A stretch of DNA of 64,000 bases from Bacterioplanoides sp. SCSIO 12839 (GTDB lineage Bacteria; Pseudomonadota; Gammaproteobacteria; Pseudomonadales; Oceanobacteraceae), in contig NZ_CP073745.1 in the NCBI RefSeq assembly GCF_024397975.1, positions 2,444,501 to 2,508,500 on the forward strand, read 5' to 3'. The notes beneath the pieces were generated by a model, which was not told where the DNA came from, did not search any database, and saw only the letters and a list, made by a program, of their open reading frames with translations. This document shows positions 7,582 through 15,275 of this stretch, one piece after another. A program made the position numbers and the translations under genes. Position 1 is the stretch's first letter. Every line of letters begins with the position of its first letter.

Positions 7582-9306
7582 TTAACGACCCCATGACCAT
7601 TTTTGGTTTTCACCACCATGAACAGTCCACTGTCCAACCGCACTGTTGTTGTCAGTTCCATAGGCATCCAGAGCAACCCCCTGGTTCGCTCGAGGGCGCA
7701 GCGATTCGCCAACAAAGTCCCATTGTTGATTCACACTGCCTTCAACACACTGCCACATATGTACGCCGCCACCGGCATAACGCTGACCTTTATTATCGAG
7801 ACAAAAATCCGGATTCGCTTTATTCCGCAACAGCCCGGTTGTCGCGTTGTATTGCCACTTTTGCCAGTCAACATCAGCACAATCGTAAATCACAGCAGCC
7901 GAGCCATTGGTTGGTGACGTACCCGGAAAATCCAGACACTTGCCACTGCGACCATCTTTTAACTGACGGAATAACACACTCATAGGGTCTACTGCCGGCG
8001 TATCAAACGTCAGTTCAGCTTCGATCGCAAAGTGATCCGATAAGTCGTATTTAGTAAATACACTGGCATCGATACTGCGAGGTACACGCACATCAGAAGA
8101 TGCCTGCTGGGGTTGCAAATGAGCATTTGAAGTTAATACATAGTCAAGAAACTCAGGCCGGCCGTCGGTCCAGGCACTGACGTTACCATCGGCGGTGTAA
8201 GCATAGCTGCCAGCAACCTGCTGAACTTCAGAAGCATTAAGTGTGTTTAACATCGCCTGATGTTCGGCCGGGAAGTTGGTTTTATCCACGTTTAAATCGC
8301 CCGCAATAATCACAGCATCGCTGGCCGGGATGTTTTGCTGATCCATAAAGGCTTTCATTTCGCTGAACTGTTGTGCTCGTGTCGCTTGATTCTCAGCAGC
8401 CGTCCAGGCTTGGGTGTGTGAGCCAAAGACATGGTATTTCTGGCCCCCTTTATTAATTCGGGCATACACCACGCCTTTCGCAGCCAGGCAATCATCGGCA
8501 TCACAATCTGAGAAAGTGATCTGATCTTCATGCTCGATTGGCCAACGGCTGACAATCAACACACCGCCATCTTCAATGGCTCCACTGCGGTCGACCACCT
8601 GTGTCTGGTACGGGTATTGACCCCGAATGCGATCCAGAAATGTCTCGCGGCGGTTATTTTCGAATAACTCAGAAAAAACAATAACGTCGTAGCCATCCAG
8701 CTGTTTGCTGATCTCTGTTAACCGATCACTGGTATCTTTTGCGACCAGACCCGGCAATAACGCCCAAACGTTATAAGCCAATACATTCAGCTGATTCGAC
8801 AAACCCAGGGTTGGTGATTCAACATCCGGGTGAATCACATAATAGATATCATCTCCATTGACACGCGCACTTTCGGCTTTGAAGGCAACAGTCGATGGTT
8901 TACCAGCAAAATCCTGACGAACTGAATAAAGGCCGCGGTCATCGTACCAGTGAGAATTGCTGGTGCCGTGCCAGATATTGCTGAAGTTCCAGGTGCCTTT
9001 CAGCCTTTGCTGCAAAACGACAGAGCTGCCGTCTTCAGCCGTCACGGTTGTGTCGTAATAATAGGTTTTACCCCATTTGATACCCGTATCGCGATTCGTT
9101 TCGAGAAATCGAACCGTTGCATAAGGTGGCACACTAGTGGCCAGCTGCCACCAGTGCTCACCTTTCACCAACGGCGAACCCGACTGACGAATATCAAGCG
9201 CCAATGTTTTAGCCGTGTTGTTAGTAAGGTAAACGTAACTTTCAGCCTGAGCCTGAGCGGCAAAAGATACGATCAAGAAAGTCATAAACAGACGAAAAGC
9301 CGTCAT
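7582..9306 (-). CDS. secreted sphingomyelinase-like EEP-superfamily phosphodiesterase with ricin lectin
   Basis: The 574-residue protein starts at 9306 (MTAFRLFMTFLIV, with AGGT upstream) and has a signal peptide ending AAQAQA. After a short beta domain (YVYLTNNTAKTLALDIRQSG, about residues 22-140) comes an endonuclease/exonuclease/phosphatase domain at about 185-440: LNVLAYNVWALLPG, VIVFSELFENN (metal-binding Glu), GSHTQAW, VIIAGDLNVDK (Asp/Asn) and LSDHFAIEAEL (Asp-His). The order and the AYNVW...FSE...GDLN...SDH set match bacterial sphingomyelinases (Mg-dependent, beta-toxin type). The C-terminal 120 residues are a ricin-type beta-trefoil (QKW, QQW, QKW). The first gene of the trio, it is probably transcribed with the PI-PLC-like gene. 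Function on sphingomyelin is inference from the family. Confidence 0.85.
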   Translation of the reverse strand: MTAFRLFMTFLIVSFAAQAQAESYVYLTNNTAKTLALDIRQSGSPLVKGEHWWQLATSVPPYATVRFLETNRDTGIKWGKTYYYDTTVTAEDGSSVVLQQRLKGTWNFSNIWHGTSNSHWYDDRGLYSVRQDFAGKPSTVAFKAESARVNGDDIYYVIHPDVESPTLGLSNQLNVLAYNVWALLPGLVAKDTSDRLTEISKQLDGYDVIVFSELFENNRRETFLDRIRGQYPYQTQVVDRSGAIEDGGVLIVSRWPIEHEDQITFSDCDADDCLAAKGVVYARINKGGQKYHVFGSHTQAWTAAENQATRAQQFSEMKAFMDQQNIPASDAVIIAGDLNVDKTNFPAEHQAMLNTLNASEVQQVAGSYAYTADGNVSAWTDGRPEFLDYVLTSNAHLQPQQASSDVRVPRSIDASVFTKYDLSDHFAIEAELTFDTPAVDPMSVLFRQLKDGRSGKCLDFPGTSPTNGSAAVIYDCADVDWQKWQYNATTGLLRNKANPDFCLDNKGQRYAGGGVHMWQCVEGSVNQQWDFVGESLRPRANQGVALDAYGTDNNSAVGQWTVHGGENQKWSWGR

Positions 9307-9381
9307 AGTGAGAACCTGCTTAATTATTATTTTGGGACAACCGTACACTATAAGATTCTGATTTATTCGCCATTGGCCAAA

Positions 9382-9492
9382 TGTGACAAAACACTGCCCT
9401 TTGGCGACATCCAGCCACTTACCGAAAACTCATACTTAATAATGAATAAAAATCACACAACAGCTGTCCGAAAATATCAATGTTTTGTCCGA
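9382..9492 (+). promoter_or_regulatory. candidate regulator sites upstream of the dehydrogenase operon
   Basis: TGTCCGA occurs at 9465-9471 and again at 9486-9492, exactly 21 bp apart. Further upstream TGTGACA (9382-9388) and GGCGACA (9403-9409) are also 21 bp apart. Direct repeats two helical turns apart are the usual binding pattern of AraC-family proteins, and two such regulators are encoded at 13021-15203. The link is inference. Confidence 0.35.
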
Positions 9493-9568
9493 GGCGAATC
9501 TGTTTAAACCGGCCATCTGACTGCATTCTGTTACCACACCAATTTCACACCTGCACGGGAGTAACAGC

Positions 9569-11014
9569 ATGACCTCAGCCGATACCAGTCACTCTATCTA
9601 CGATCAGCTCAACGCTTCTCTTGGCGCGATGCGAAAATCTTACAATTGCACTCCGGATACGTCATACGATGAGCGCATCTCTCGATTAAAGAGATTGCAT
9701 ACCGGACTACTGGAATATAAAGATCGCTTAGTCAGCGCTGTAAATCAGGACTTTTCTAACCGCGCCAGTGCGGAAACCATGATGATTGAAATTTTGCCGG
9801 TTCTGGAAGGCATTCGGTATAACAAAAAGAACCTGCGCAAATGGATGAAGCAATCTGATCGACATACCCCTCTCATGCTGATGGGGGCCAAAACCAAAGT
9901 TCACTACCAGCCGTTAGGTGTGGTTGGCATTGTCGTACCGTGGAATTTCCCGATATTTTTAGGCTTATCCCCACTGGTTGGAGCATTTGCGGCCGGTAAT
10001 CGTGCCATGATCAAGACTTCGGAATTTGCACCGGAAACCGGCAAAGTTCTCGAGGAGATGCTGGGCAAACATTTTTCTGAGCACGAAGTGGTCGTGGTTA
10101 ATGGCGGCGTTGAAGTCGCGACCGAATTTACCCGCTTAGCCTTCGACCACATTGTCTTTACCGGCTCAACTCAGGTTGGCCGGATTGTGATGCGTGCTGC
10201 TGCAGAGAACCTGCCCCCCGTGACATTGGAGTTAGGAGGAAAGTCACCTGCCATTATTCACGACAGTTTCCCAATCGAAGAAGCAGCTAAACGCATCGCT
10301 TTTGGTAAAGGCCTGAATGCCGGGCAAGTCTGTGTGTCACCGGATTATGTTTTAGTCCCCAAAAGTAAAGTCTCAGAATTTGCCGAGGCTTTCACCAGCA
10401 GTTTCAGCCAACATTACCCAACGCTCCGTGATAACCCGGATTACACCGCCATTATCACTGAACGTCAGCGCGATCGATTAGTGGATAACCTGAACGATGC
10501 CAAGCAAAAAGGGGCACTCATTCGAACCATTAATCCGGCGAATGAAAGTTTCGAAGGCACGCGAAAATTACCTATGCACCTGGTGACCAATGTCACTCCG
10601 GATATGCGTGTTTTCCAGGAAGAAATCTTTGGTCCGATTCTGCCCGTGATTCCCTACGACACACTCGACGATGCTATTGACTATGTGAACGAGCGCGACC
10701 GCCCACTGGCACTGTATTACTTTGACTGGGACAGCAACCGTGGTGAAAAAATATTAAAAAAAACCCATTCAGGTGGCGTCTGCATCAATGAGGTCATGAC
10801 GCATACTGTGGTTGATGATATGCCATTTGGCGGCGTAGGCCCTTCAGGTATGGGGCATTATCACGGTAAAGAAGGCTTCCTGAACTTTTCTAAAGCCAAA
10901 GGCGTTGTGATCAAAGGGAAACTGGATGCCAATCATCTGATCGGTGCTCCGTGGAATAATAAATATTTCAATTTCTTTGTTAATTTCCAATTACGTCGCT
11001 TCAAAAAGTTCTGA
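9569..11014 (+). CDS. NAD(P)-dependent aldehyde dehydrogenase (coniferyl-aldehyde-dehydrogenase-like)
   Basis: The 481-residue ALDH-superfamily enzyme oxidises aldehydes to acids. It shows PWNFP (substrate/cofactor entry), FTGSTQVGR (Rossmann loop), VTLELGGKSPAI with the general-base Glu at about 221, and GLNAGQVCVSPDY with the catalytic Cys at about 255, then EEIFGPILPV and the late PFGGVGPSGMGHYHG. The lack of an N-terminal extension and the hydrophobic C-terminal tail (FNFFVNFQLRRFKKF) resemble the fatty-aldehyde/coniferyl-aldehyde class, which often sits at the membrane. GGGAG lies 8 nt before the ATG. The iron alcohol dehydrogenase follows directly, so the pair would convert alcohol to aldehyde to acid. 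Confidence 0.9.
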   Translation: MTSADTSHSIYDQLNASLGAMRKSYNCTPDTSYDERISRLKRLHTGLLEYKDRLVSAVNQDFSNRASAETMMIEILPVLEGIRYNKKNLRKWMKQSDRHTPLMLMGAKTKVHYQPLGVVGIVVPWNFPIFLGLSPLVGAFAAGNRAMIKTSEFAPETGKVLEEMLGKHFSEHEVVVVNGGVEVATEFTRLAFDHIVFTGSTQVGRIVMRAAAENLPPVTLELGGKSPAIIHDSFPIEEAAKRIAFGKGLNAGQVCVSPDYVLVPKSKVSEFAEAFTSSFSQHYPTLRDNPDYTAIITERQRDRLVDNLNDAKQKGALIRTINPANESFEGTRKLPMHLVTNVTPDMRVFQEEIFGPILPVIPYDTLDDAIDYVNERDRPLALYYFDWDSNRGEKILKKTHSGGVCINEVMTHTVVDDMPFGGVGPSGMGHYHGKEGFLNFSKAKGVVIKGKLDANHLIGAPWNNKYFNFFVNFQLRRFKKF

Positions 11015-11022
11015 GGTTGCAC

Positions 11023-12255
11023 ATGTTTAATTCCATCATGACACTTGCATTGCGCGCACTTGCTACGTTTTACCCCTCACAAAAACCGTTAATGTTTTCG
11101 GGCGCGCATTCAGCCATAAAACTGGCGGATTTTATGATTGATAGTGGCATTCAACGGCCGCTATTAATCACTGACCGTTTTTTATTAGACAACGGCATGT
11201 TGGATGGCCTGATAACTCATCTGAAAAAACGTGGTTGTGTTGTGACAACCTATGCCGACATTATTCCCAACCCGACCTTTGCAGTGATCGAATCTGGCTT
11301 AGCCAGCAGTAAAAAAAACCACTGTGACGCCGTGTTTGTCGTTGGCGGGGGGTCCGCTATTGATGCTGCCAAAGTCATAGCTGCAGCAAGCACCAATAAA
11401 AAACCACTGACTCAGTTAACCGGAATTTTAAAAGTCGACAACCCACTATTGCCATTCTATGCCGTACCAACCACATCAGGAACTGGCTCTGAAGTGACCA
11501 GTGCCGCAGTTATTTCTGACAGCGAAACACATAAAAAACAGTTTTTTGTTGATCCTAAATACATTCCAAAAGCCATTGCTCTGGATTCAGAATTATTAAA
11601 ATCATTGCCGCCAGCCATAACAGCAGCAACCGGTATGGACGCTTTAACACACGCGATTGAAGCTTATACATCCAAAAATCATTTTGCCGACAGTGATCAG
11701 GATGCTGAAACGGCTATTCGCTTATTATTTCGCTTTTTGCCCGCCGCCTATCAAAATGGTGACGATATTTATGCGCGTGAGATGGTTGCTGTGGCATCGT
11801 TTCTTGCTGGTTACGCGTTTAATAAGGCTGGCCTGGGGTATGTGCATGCTATTTCTCACCAGATCAGCGCTCACTACAACACTGCCCATGGCTTAGCGAA
11901 CGCTGTCATTCTGCCAAGGGTACTGCGTTTTAATCAGTCAAGCTGTCAAAAACGTTATGCCGCTCTTGAGCAATTATTAACCAACAATTCTGCCAGACAA
12001 AGCGTTACAACCACGACTGAAACCGATCAGGAACTGGCGCAACAATTTATCGCCAGGGTGGATCGGTTATCGGATGCACTGAATATCCCAGTGAACCTGA
12101 CAGATCTGCAGCCAACAGATTTTAATGCCATTGCCCAACAAGCGATTGCTGAAGCACGGCGTTCGTATGCAGTTCCGCGGGTAATGAAAAAAGAACAGGC
12201 CACCGTCATCCTTAAATCGGTTCATAGCGGTAGTCGTCATCTTTGTTTTTCCTGA
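11023..12255 (+). CDS. iron-containing (group III) alcohol dehydrogenase
   Basis: The 410-residue protein has the standard group III fold: nucleotide loop GGGSAIDAAKV, TTSGTGSEVTSAAVI, then DALTHAIEAY and HAISHQISAHYNTAHGLANA, where the Asp/His residues bind the metal. It reduces or oxidises primary alcohols with NAD(P)H. The ATG at 11023 is preferred to a TTG at 11017 because GAGG, overlapping the stop of the aldehyde dehydrogenase gene, lies 6 nt before it. An insert near residues 320-340 (TNNSARQSVTTTTETDQE) is longer than in the usual 380-390-residue enzymes. It is translationally close to its aldehyde dehydrogenase partner; a medium- or long-chain alcohol is a plausible substrate, unproven. 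Confidence 0.88.
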   Translation: MFNSIMTLALRALATFYPSQKPLMFSGAHSAIKLADFMIDSGIQRPLLITDRFLLDNGMLDGLITHLKKRGCVVTTYADIIPNPTFAVIESGLASSKKNHCDAVFVVGGGSAIDAAKVIAAASTNKKPLTQLTGILKVDNPLLPFYAVPTTSGTGSEVTSAAVISDSETHKKQFFVDPKYIPKAIALDSELLKSLPPAITAATGMDALTHAIEAYTSKNHFADSDQDAETAIRLLFRFLPAAYQNGDDIYAREMVAVASFLAGYAFNKAGLGYVHAISHQISAHYNTAHGLANAVILPRVLRFNQSSCQKRYAALEQLLTNNSARQSVTTTTETDQELAQQFIARVDRLSDALNIPVNLTDLQPTDFNAIAQQAIAEARRSYAVPRVMKKEQATVILKSVHSGSRHLCFS

Positions 12256-12280
12256 TAACAAAACCAACAGGAGTTTTTAT

Positions 12281-12598
12281 ATGATTCCGGTCATGTGCAT
12301 TGTCCAACAGAATCAGATATCAGACGGCATTATTGAAGCACTGCAAGCTGATATCAATCATTTCACGTTACGTGCTTTTAATGAACAGGCCCAGATTAAC
12401 TGGATTTCCATTCCTGAAGGCGATGGTTTTACTGCTGCAGAGCCATCAAAAACCATCATTATTTCCCTGCATGCGAATGAAGCATTAACCACGGATAAAC
12501 GCGTCACTTTATTAAATCAGTTATGCGACCTGGCTCAACACCACACCGGTTTATCCGCCAATGAGATTGTCACTTCTGTTCGTGACCCTCAAGAATAA
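12281..12598 (+). CDS. small protein, possibly a tautomerase-superfamily member
   Basis: The 105-residue cytosolic protein has AGGAG 9 nt before the ATG and lies 25 bp after the alcohol dehydrogenase and 10 bp before a tautomerase gene, clearly in the same operon. The pattern of an N-terminal beta strand, a helix (ISDGIIEALQADINHF), a second strand with a Trp-Ile-Ser (INWISIPEGDG) and a helix (RVTLLNQLCDLAQHHTGLSANEIVTSV) resembles a 4-oxalocrotonate-tautomerase-type unit. However, Pro is at position 3 (MIPV), not directly after the initiator Met, so the catalytic amino-terminal Pro would be missing. Function is unknown. Confidence 0.55.
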   Translation: MIPVMCIVQQNQISDGIIEALQADINHFTLRAFNEQAQINWISIPEGDGFTAAEPSKTIIISLHANEALTTDKRVTLLNQLCDLAQHHTGLSANEIVTSVRDPQE

Positions 12599-12608
12599 GG
12601 ATTATCTA

Positions 12609-12998
12609 ATGCCACTGTATATTTGTAATTCCATAAAAGGCACGATTCCCGCCACAGCGAAATCCCGCATTGCCACTGAGATCACGGACATTCACTGCCA
12701 GTTGACTGGCGCACCAAGAACCTTTGTTCATGTATTTTTTCTTGAAGACGCTACGATGCCACCATTATCGGATTACTCTGTGATGCTAATGGGCAGTATC
12801 AGGCACGGCCGTGATGACGATACAAAAATATCACTAACGACAAAAATGTCTGCCGCAATAGCCCATCACGCATCTCTGGAGAATGAAAAAATAGGAATGA
12901 CTTTATTAGATGTTCCGGCCAGTTGGGTAATGGAAGGCGGAGAAGTATTACCCGAGCCCGGAGAAGAAGAACAATGGCTGAAGCACCACCAGAGCTAA
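12609..12998 (+). CDS. tautomerase family protein
   Basis: The 129-residue protein starts MPLYICNSIKG, so removal of Met exposes the catalytic Pro1 of the tautomerase superfamily. The start at 12609 has AAGGAT upstream; a longer reading from 12561 would hide this Pro and overlap the previous gene. The length, the helix TAKSRIATEITDIHCQLTGAP, the strand TFVHVFFLED, the Arg-rich stretch GSIRHGRDDD and the ending LDVPASWVMEGGEVLPEPGEE fit the cis-CaaD/MSAD-like two-unit group. Reactions in the family range from keto-enol tautomerisation to dehalogenation. With the dehydrogenases it suggests a catabolic operon for an alcohol or aldehyde. Confidence 0.72.
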   Translation: MPLYICNSIKGTIPATAKSRIATEITDIHCQLTGAPRTFVHVFFLEDATMPPLSDYSVMLMGSIRHGRDDDTKISLTTKMSAAIAHHASLENEKIGMTLLDVPASWVMEGGEVLPEPGEEEQWLKHHQS

Positions 12999-13020
12999 CT
13001 ACCTGAAGGCCCTAGCAAGC

Positions 13021-14022
13021 CTAACTCTTTTTTCTTTTTATCTCGCCGGGCTTTTTACCGAACTTTTTCGTAAAAGCCCGGATAAAGCTGGCCGACTCGG
13101 CGTAGCCAACACGCCACGACACCGTCTCTGTATTCATTCCGGTTGTTTCCAGTAACTCATAGGCAACAGATAAACGCACATCGGTATAGATAGCTCGAAA
13201 GCTACTGCCCTCGTCTGTCAGCCGCCGGCGTAAGGTCCGCTCTGTAACGTTAAATTGACTGGCAACAGGTTCAATTTTGATTTCTTCGCCAATATGATCA
13301 ATCAGAACCTCACGAACCCGGGCTGACCACGGCATCATTTCATTGTCACTGTCTTTCAATAAAACTTCGCATTGCTTGAGGCAATATTGCAAAGTCTGCG
13401 GGTCTGATTTGGGTAGCGCTTTATCAAGCCATTCAGCAGGAAACGCCAGTGCAGGCTGAACTGCCCGAGCAGCCACATTAACCGTCATTACCGCTGACAA
13501 ACGATCACAATACTGTGGCGAGCTCCGTACCGTTTCAACCGTAAACGGATCTGTATACGATAGCTGCAGAATTTCTTTGATAAAAGTTATGGCAACCGTG
13601 GCATGACGCTCAAGAATAAAATCATGAATAGATTCCGGCAGCTGTTTCATACCGAATACCAATCTGGCACGATCATCCGACTCAGATAATTTCATGTCTG
13701 CAATCACAAACGATAGTTTGATAAATTTAATTGCCGTTTGAATCGCCGCACGTAACGTTGGGCTGGTTAAGATAGCAAAGCCCCAAATACCAAACATATG
13801 CACATGCATGCGACGGCCAACATCACTGCCTAGTCCGATCTCATCATCTGCAGCACGCACCAGATTTTCAATGGCGATGGCTTCCTGAGCCGTCGTCAAA
13901 CGCATTGTTTCGTCAGCCAACCCGGCAACACTCAGTCCCGTGCCCACGAGACAATCCTCAGGACTTAGATTCCGCTCTTTGGCGGCTTCAAACAACAGGT
14001 TCAGACTCTTGGCATATCTCAT
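13021..14022 (-). CDS. AraC-family transcriptional regulator
   Basis: The 333-residue protein has an N-terminal effector region (about residues 20-200, the arabinose-binding-like type often found in OruR/ArgR-like regulators) and a C-terminal HTH domain. The DNA-binding part reads IEPVASQFNVTERTLRRRLTDEGSSFRAIYTDVR, then AYELLETTGMNTETVSWRVGYAESASFIRAFTKKFGKKPGEIKR, the two helix-turn-helix units of the family. It converges on the tautomerase gene (22-bp gap) and is divergent from another AraC gene at 14175. It may control the dehydrogenase operon, which has 21-bp spaced direct repeats in front; that link is inference. Confidence 0.88.
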   Translation of the reverse strand: MRYAKSLNLLFEAAKERNLSPEDCLVGTGLSVAGLADETMRLTTAQEAIAIENLVRAADDEIGLGSDVGRRMHVHMFGIWGFAILTSPTLRAAIQTAIKFIKLSFVIADMKLSESDDRARLVFGMKQLPESIHDFILERHATVAITFIKEILQLSYTDPFTVETVRSSPQYCDRLSAVMTVNVAARAVQPALAFPAEWLDKALPKSDPQTLQYCLKQCEVLLKDSDNEMMPWSARVREVLIDHIGEEIKIEPVASQFNVTERTLRRRLTDEGSSFRAIYTDVRLSVAYELLETTGMNTETVSWRVGYAESASFIRAFTKKFGKKPGEIKRKKS

Positions 14023-14094
14023 TCTGGTTCAGGCCACATCTTTGTTTAATCCAGTTCAATAAAGCTATTATTCCTTTATATCATTGTGAATGCA

Positions 14095-14124
14095 TCTCAT
14101 TGAGCCAAATGAGACCAACTCATT
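14095..14124. promoter_or_regulatory. inverted and direct CTCATT repeats between two AraC-type genes
   Basis: TCTCATT (14095-14101) and AATGAGA (14108-14114) form a perfect inverted repeat, and a third CTCATT follows at 14119-14124. They lie between divergent regulator genes, upstream of a TATACT hexamer at 14145-14150. An operator for one of the two regulators is plausible. Confidence 0.35.
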
Positions 14125-14174
14125 CCTTTTGAGCCCACTCTTTGTATACTCGGAAAAAAGTACCTATCGCGTAT

Positions 14175-15203
14175 ATGAAGCAGTCTCTGAGAACCCCATC
14201 CGTCAGTGTTCATTATCTGTCCATTATTACCAATGCCCTGAAACGCATGGGTTACCCTGCTATTCAGGGCAATGATTACGATAACACCCTGAATGAAGAC
14301 GAGCGCTATATTCAGCGTGTATCCGCTGATGTTTTGTTTGATACCTGGCAACAGGCGGAGCAGCTTACACAAGACCCTCTCATTGGTTTGCACATCGGCG
14401 AGCGAATTCATCCAATGGATTTCGGCCTGCTTGGTCAGCTCATGATGAACTGCCACTCATTAGGTGAAGCCATTGAGCAGGTTTTTGCCGCCGAGTTTGT
14501 ACTGAATAATGCTTTTGCCTCACAGGTCATCATCACCAAGGAATTGGCTATCAACCGTATTTATGACGGTCAGTATGAAGCAAATACAATGCGTCATGTC
14601 GCAGAGCAAGATATATCGGCCTTGATCAACATCGGAGCGTTCGTGATGAATCGCGACTATTGCGACAGCGACAGGCCTATCGAAGTACATTTCCGGCACT
14701 CGGCCGGAGGCTCTGTGGCCGAATATGAGCGCACTCTCGGCTGCCCGGTTAAATTTGATCAACAATACAGCCAGGTTATTTTTCCCATCGCGGTACTGGA
14801 ACAGCCCATCTATAACCCAAGCCCCAGAGTTGCCAAATTGCTGGCAGCTGAGCTGCAATCCTTAATCGAAGACATCGAACTGAGTGATGCTCTCGCAACC
14901 CGTATCTGGCGTTATTTAAGAACTCAGGATTTCGCAGCGCTACCCGATATTGAGCAAACGGCCTGTCACTTTAATATGACACCACGCACGCTCCAGCGTC
15001 ATCTCCAGCAAGAAGAGACCAGTTTCCAATATGAACTGAATCAATTTAAAGCCGTGCTGGCGAAAAACATGCTCAATAATAAAAAACAGCCTATATCCAA
15101 AACGGCTTACAATCTGGGGTTTCATGATCTCAGCTCTTTCCATAAAGCCTTCAAGCGCTGGACCGGTCTGACACCTGGCGAGTATCAACGCTCTCTTCCC
15201 TGA
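14175..15203 (+). CDS. AraC-family transcriptional regulator
   Basis: The 342-residue protein starts at the ATG 14175 (MKQSLRTPSVSVHYL); an upstream TTG at 14142 is less likely. The N-terminal sensor region spans about residues 10-220, with PLIGLHIGERIHPMDFGLLGQLMMNCHSLGEAI typical of the arabinose-binding-like AraC subgroup. The C-terminal HTH pair is IEQTACHFNMTPRTLQRHLQQEETSFQYELN and PISKTAYNLGFHDLSSFHKAFKRWTGLTPGEY. It is homologous in layout to the divergent regulator, so the two are probably an old duplication. A terminator at 15218-15253 ends it. The ligand is unknown. Confidence 0.87.
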   Translation: MKQSLRTPSVSVHYLSIITNALKRMGYPAIQGNDYDNTLNEDERYIQRVSADVLFDTWQQAEQLTQDPLIGLHIGERIHPMDFGLLGQLMMNCHSLGEAIEQVFAAEFVLNNAFASQVIITKELAINRIYDGQYEANTMRHVAEQDISALINIGAFVMNRDYCDSDRPIEVHFRHSAGGSVAEYERTLGCPVKFDQQYSQVIFPIAVLEQPIYNPSPRVAKLLAAELQSLIEDIELSDALATRIWRYLRTQDFAALPDIEQTACHFNMTPRTLQRHLQQEETSFQYELNQFKAVLAKNMLNNKKQPISKTAYNLGFHDLSSFHKAFKRWTGLTPGEYQRSLP

Positions 15204-15217
15204 CAACAGCACAACAT

Positions 15218-15253
15218 AAAAAAGCCCGGCTAAGTAAACTTAGCCGGGCTTTT
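15218..15253. terminator. bidirectional terminator between an AraC gene and nqrF
   Basis: A perfect stem (GCCCGGCTAAGT with ACTTAGCCGGGC, tiny AA loop) is flanked by A-run and T-run, ending both convergent units. Confidence 0.88.
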
Positions 15254-15275
15254 CAGGATCATCAGAGATTAGCAA

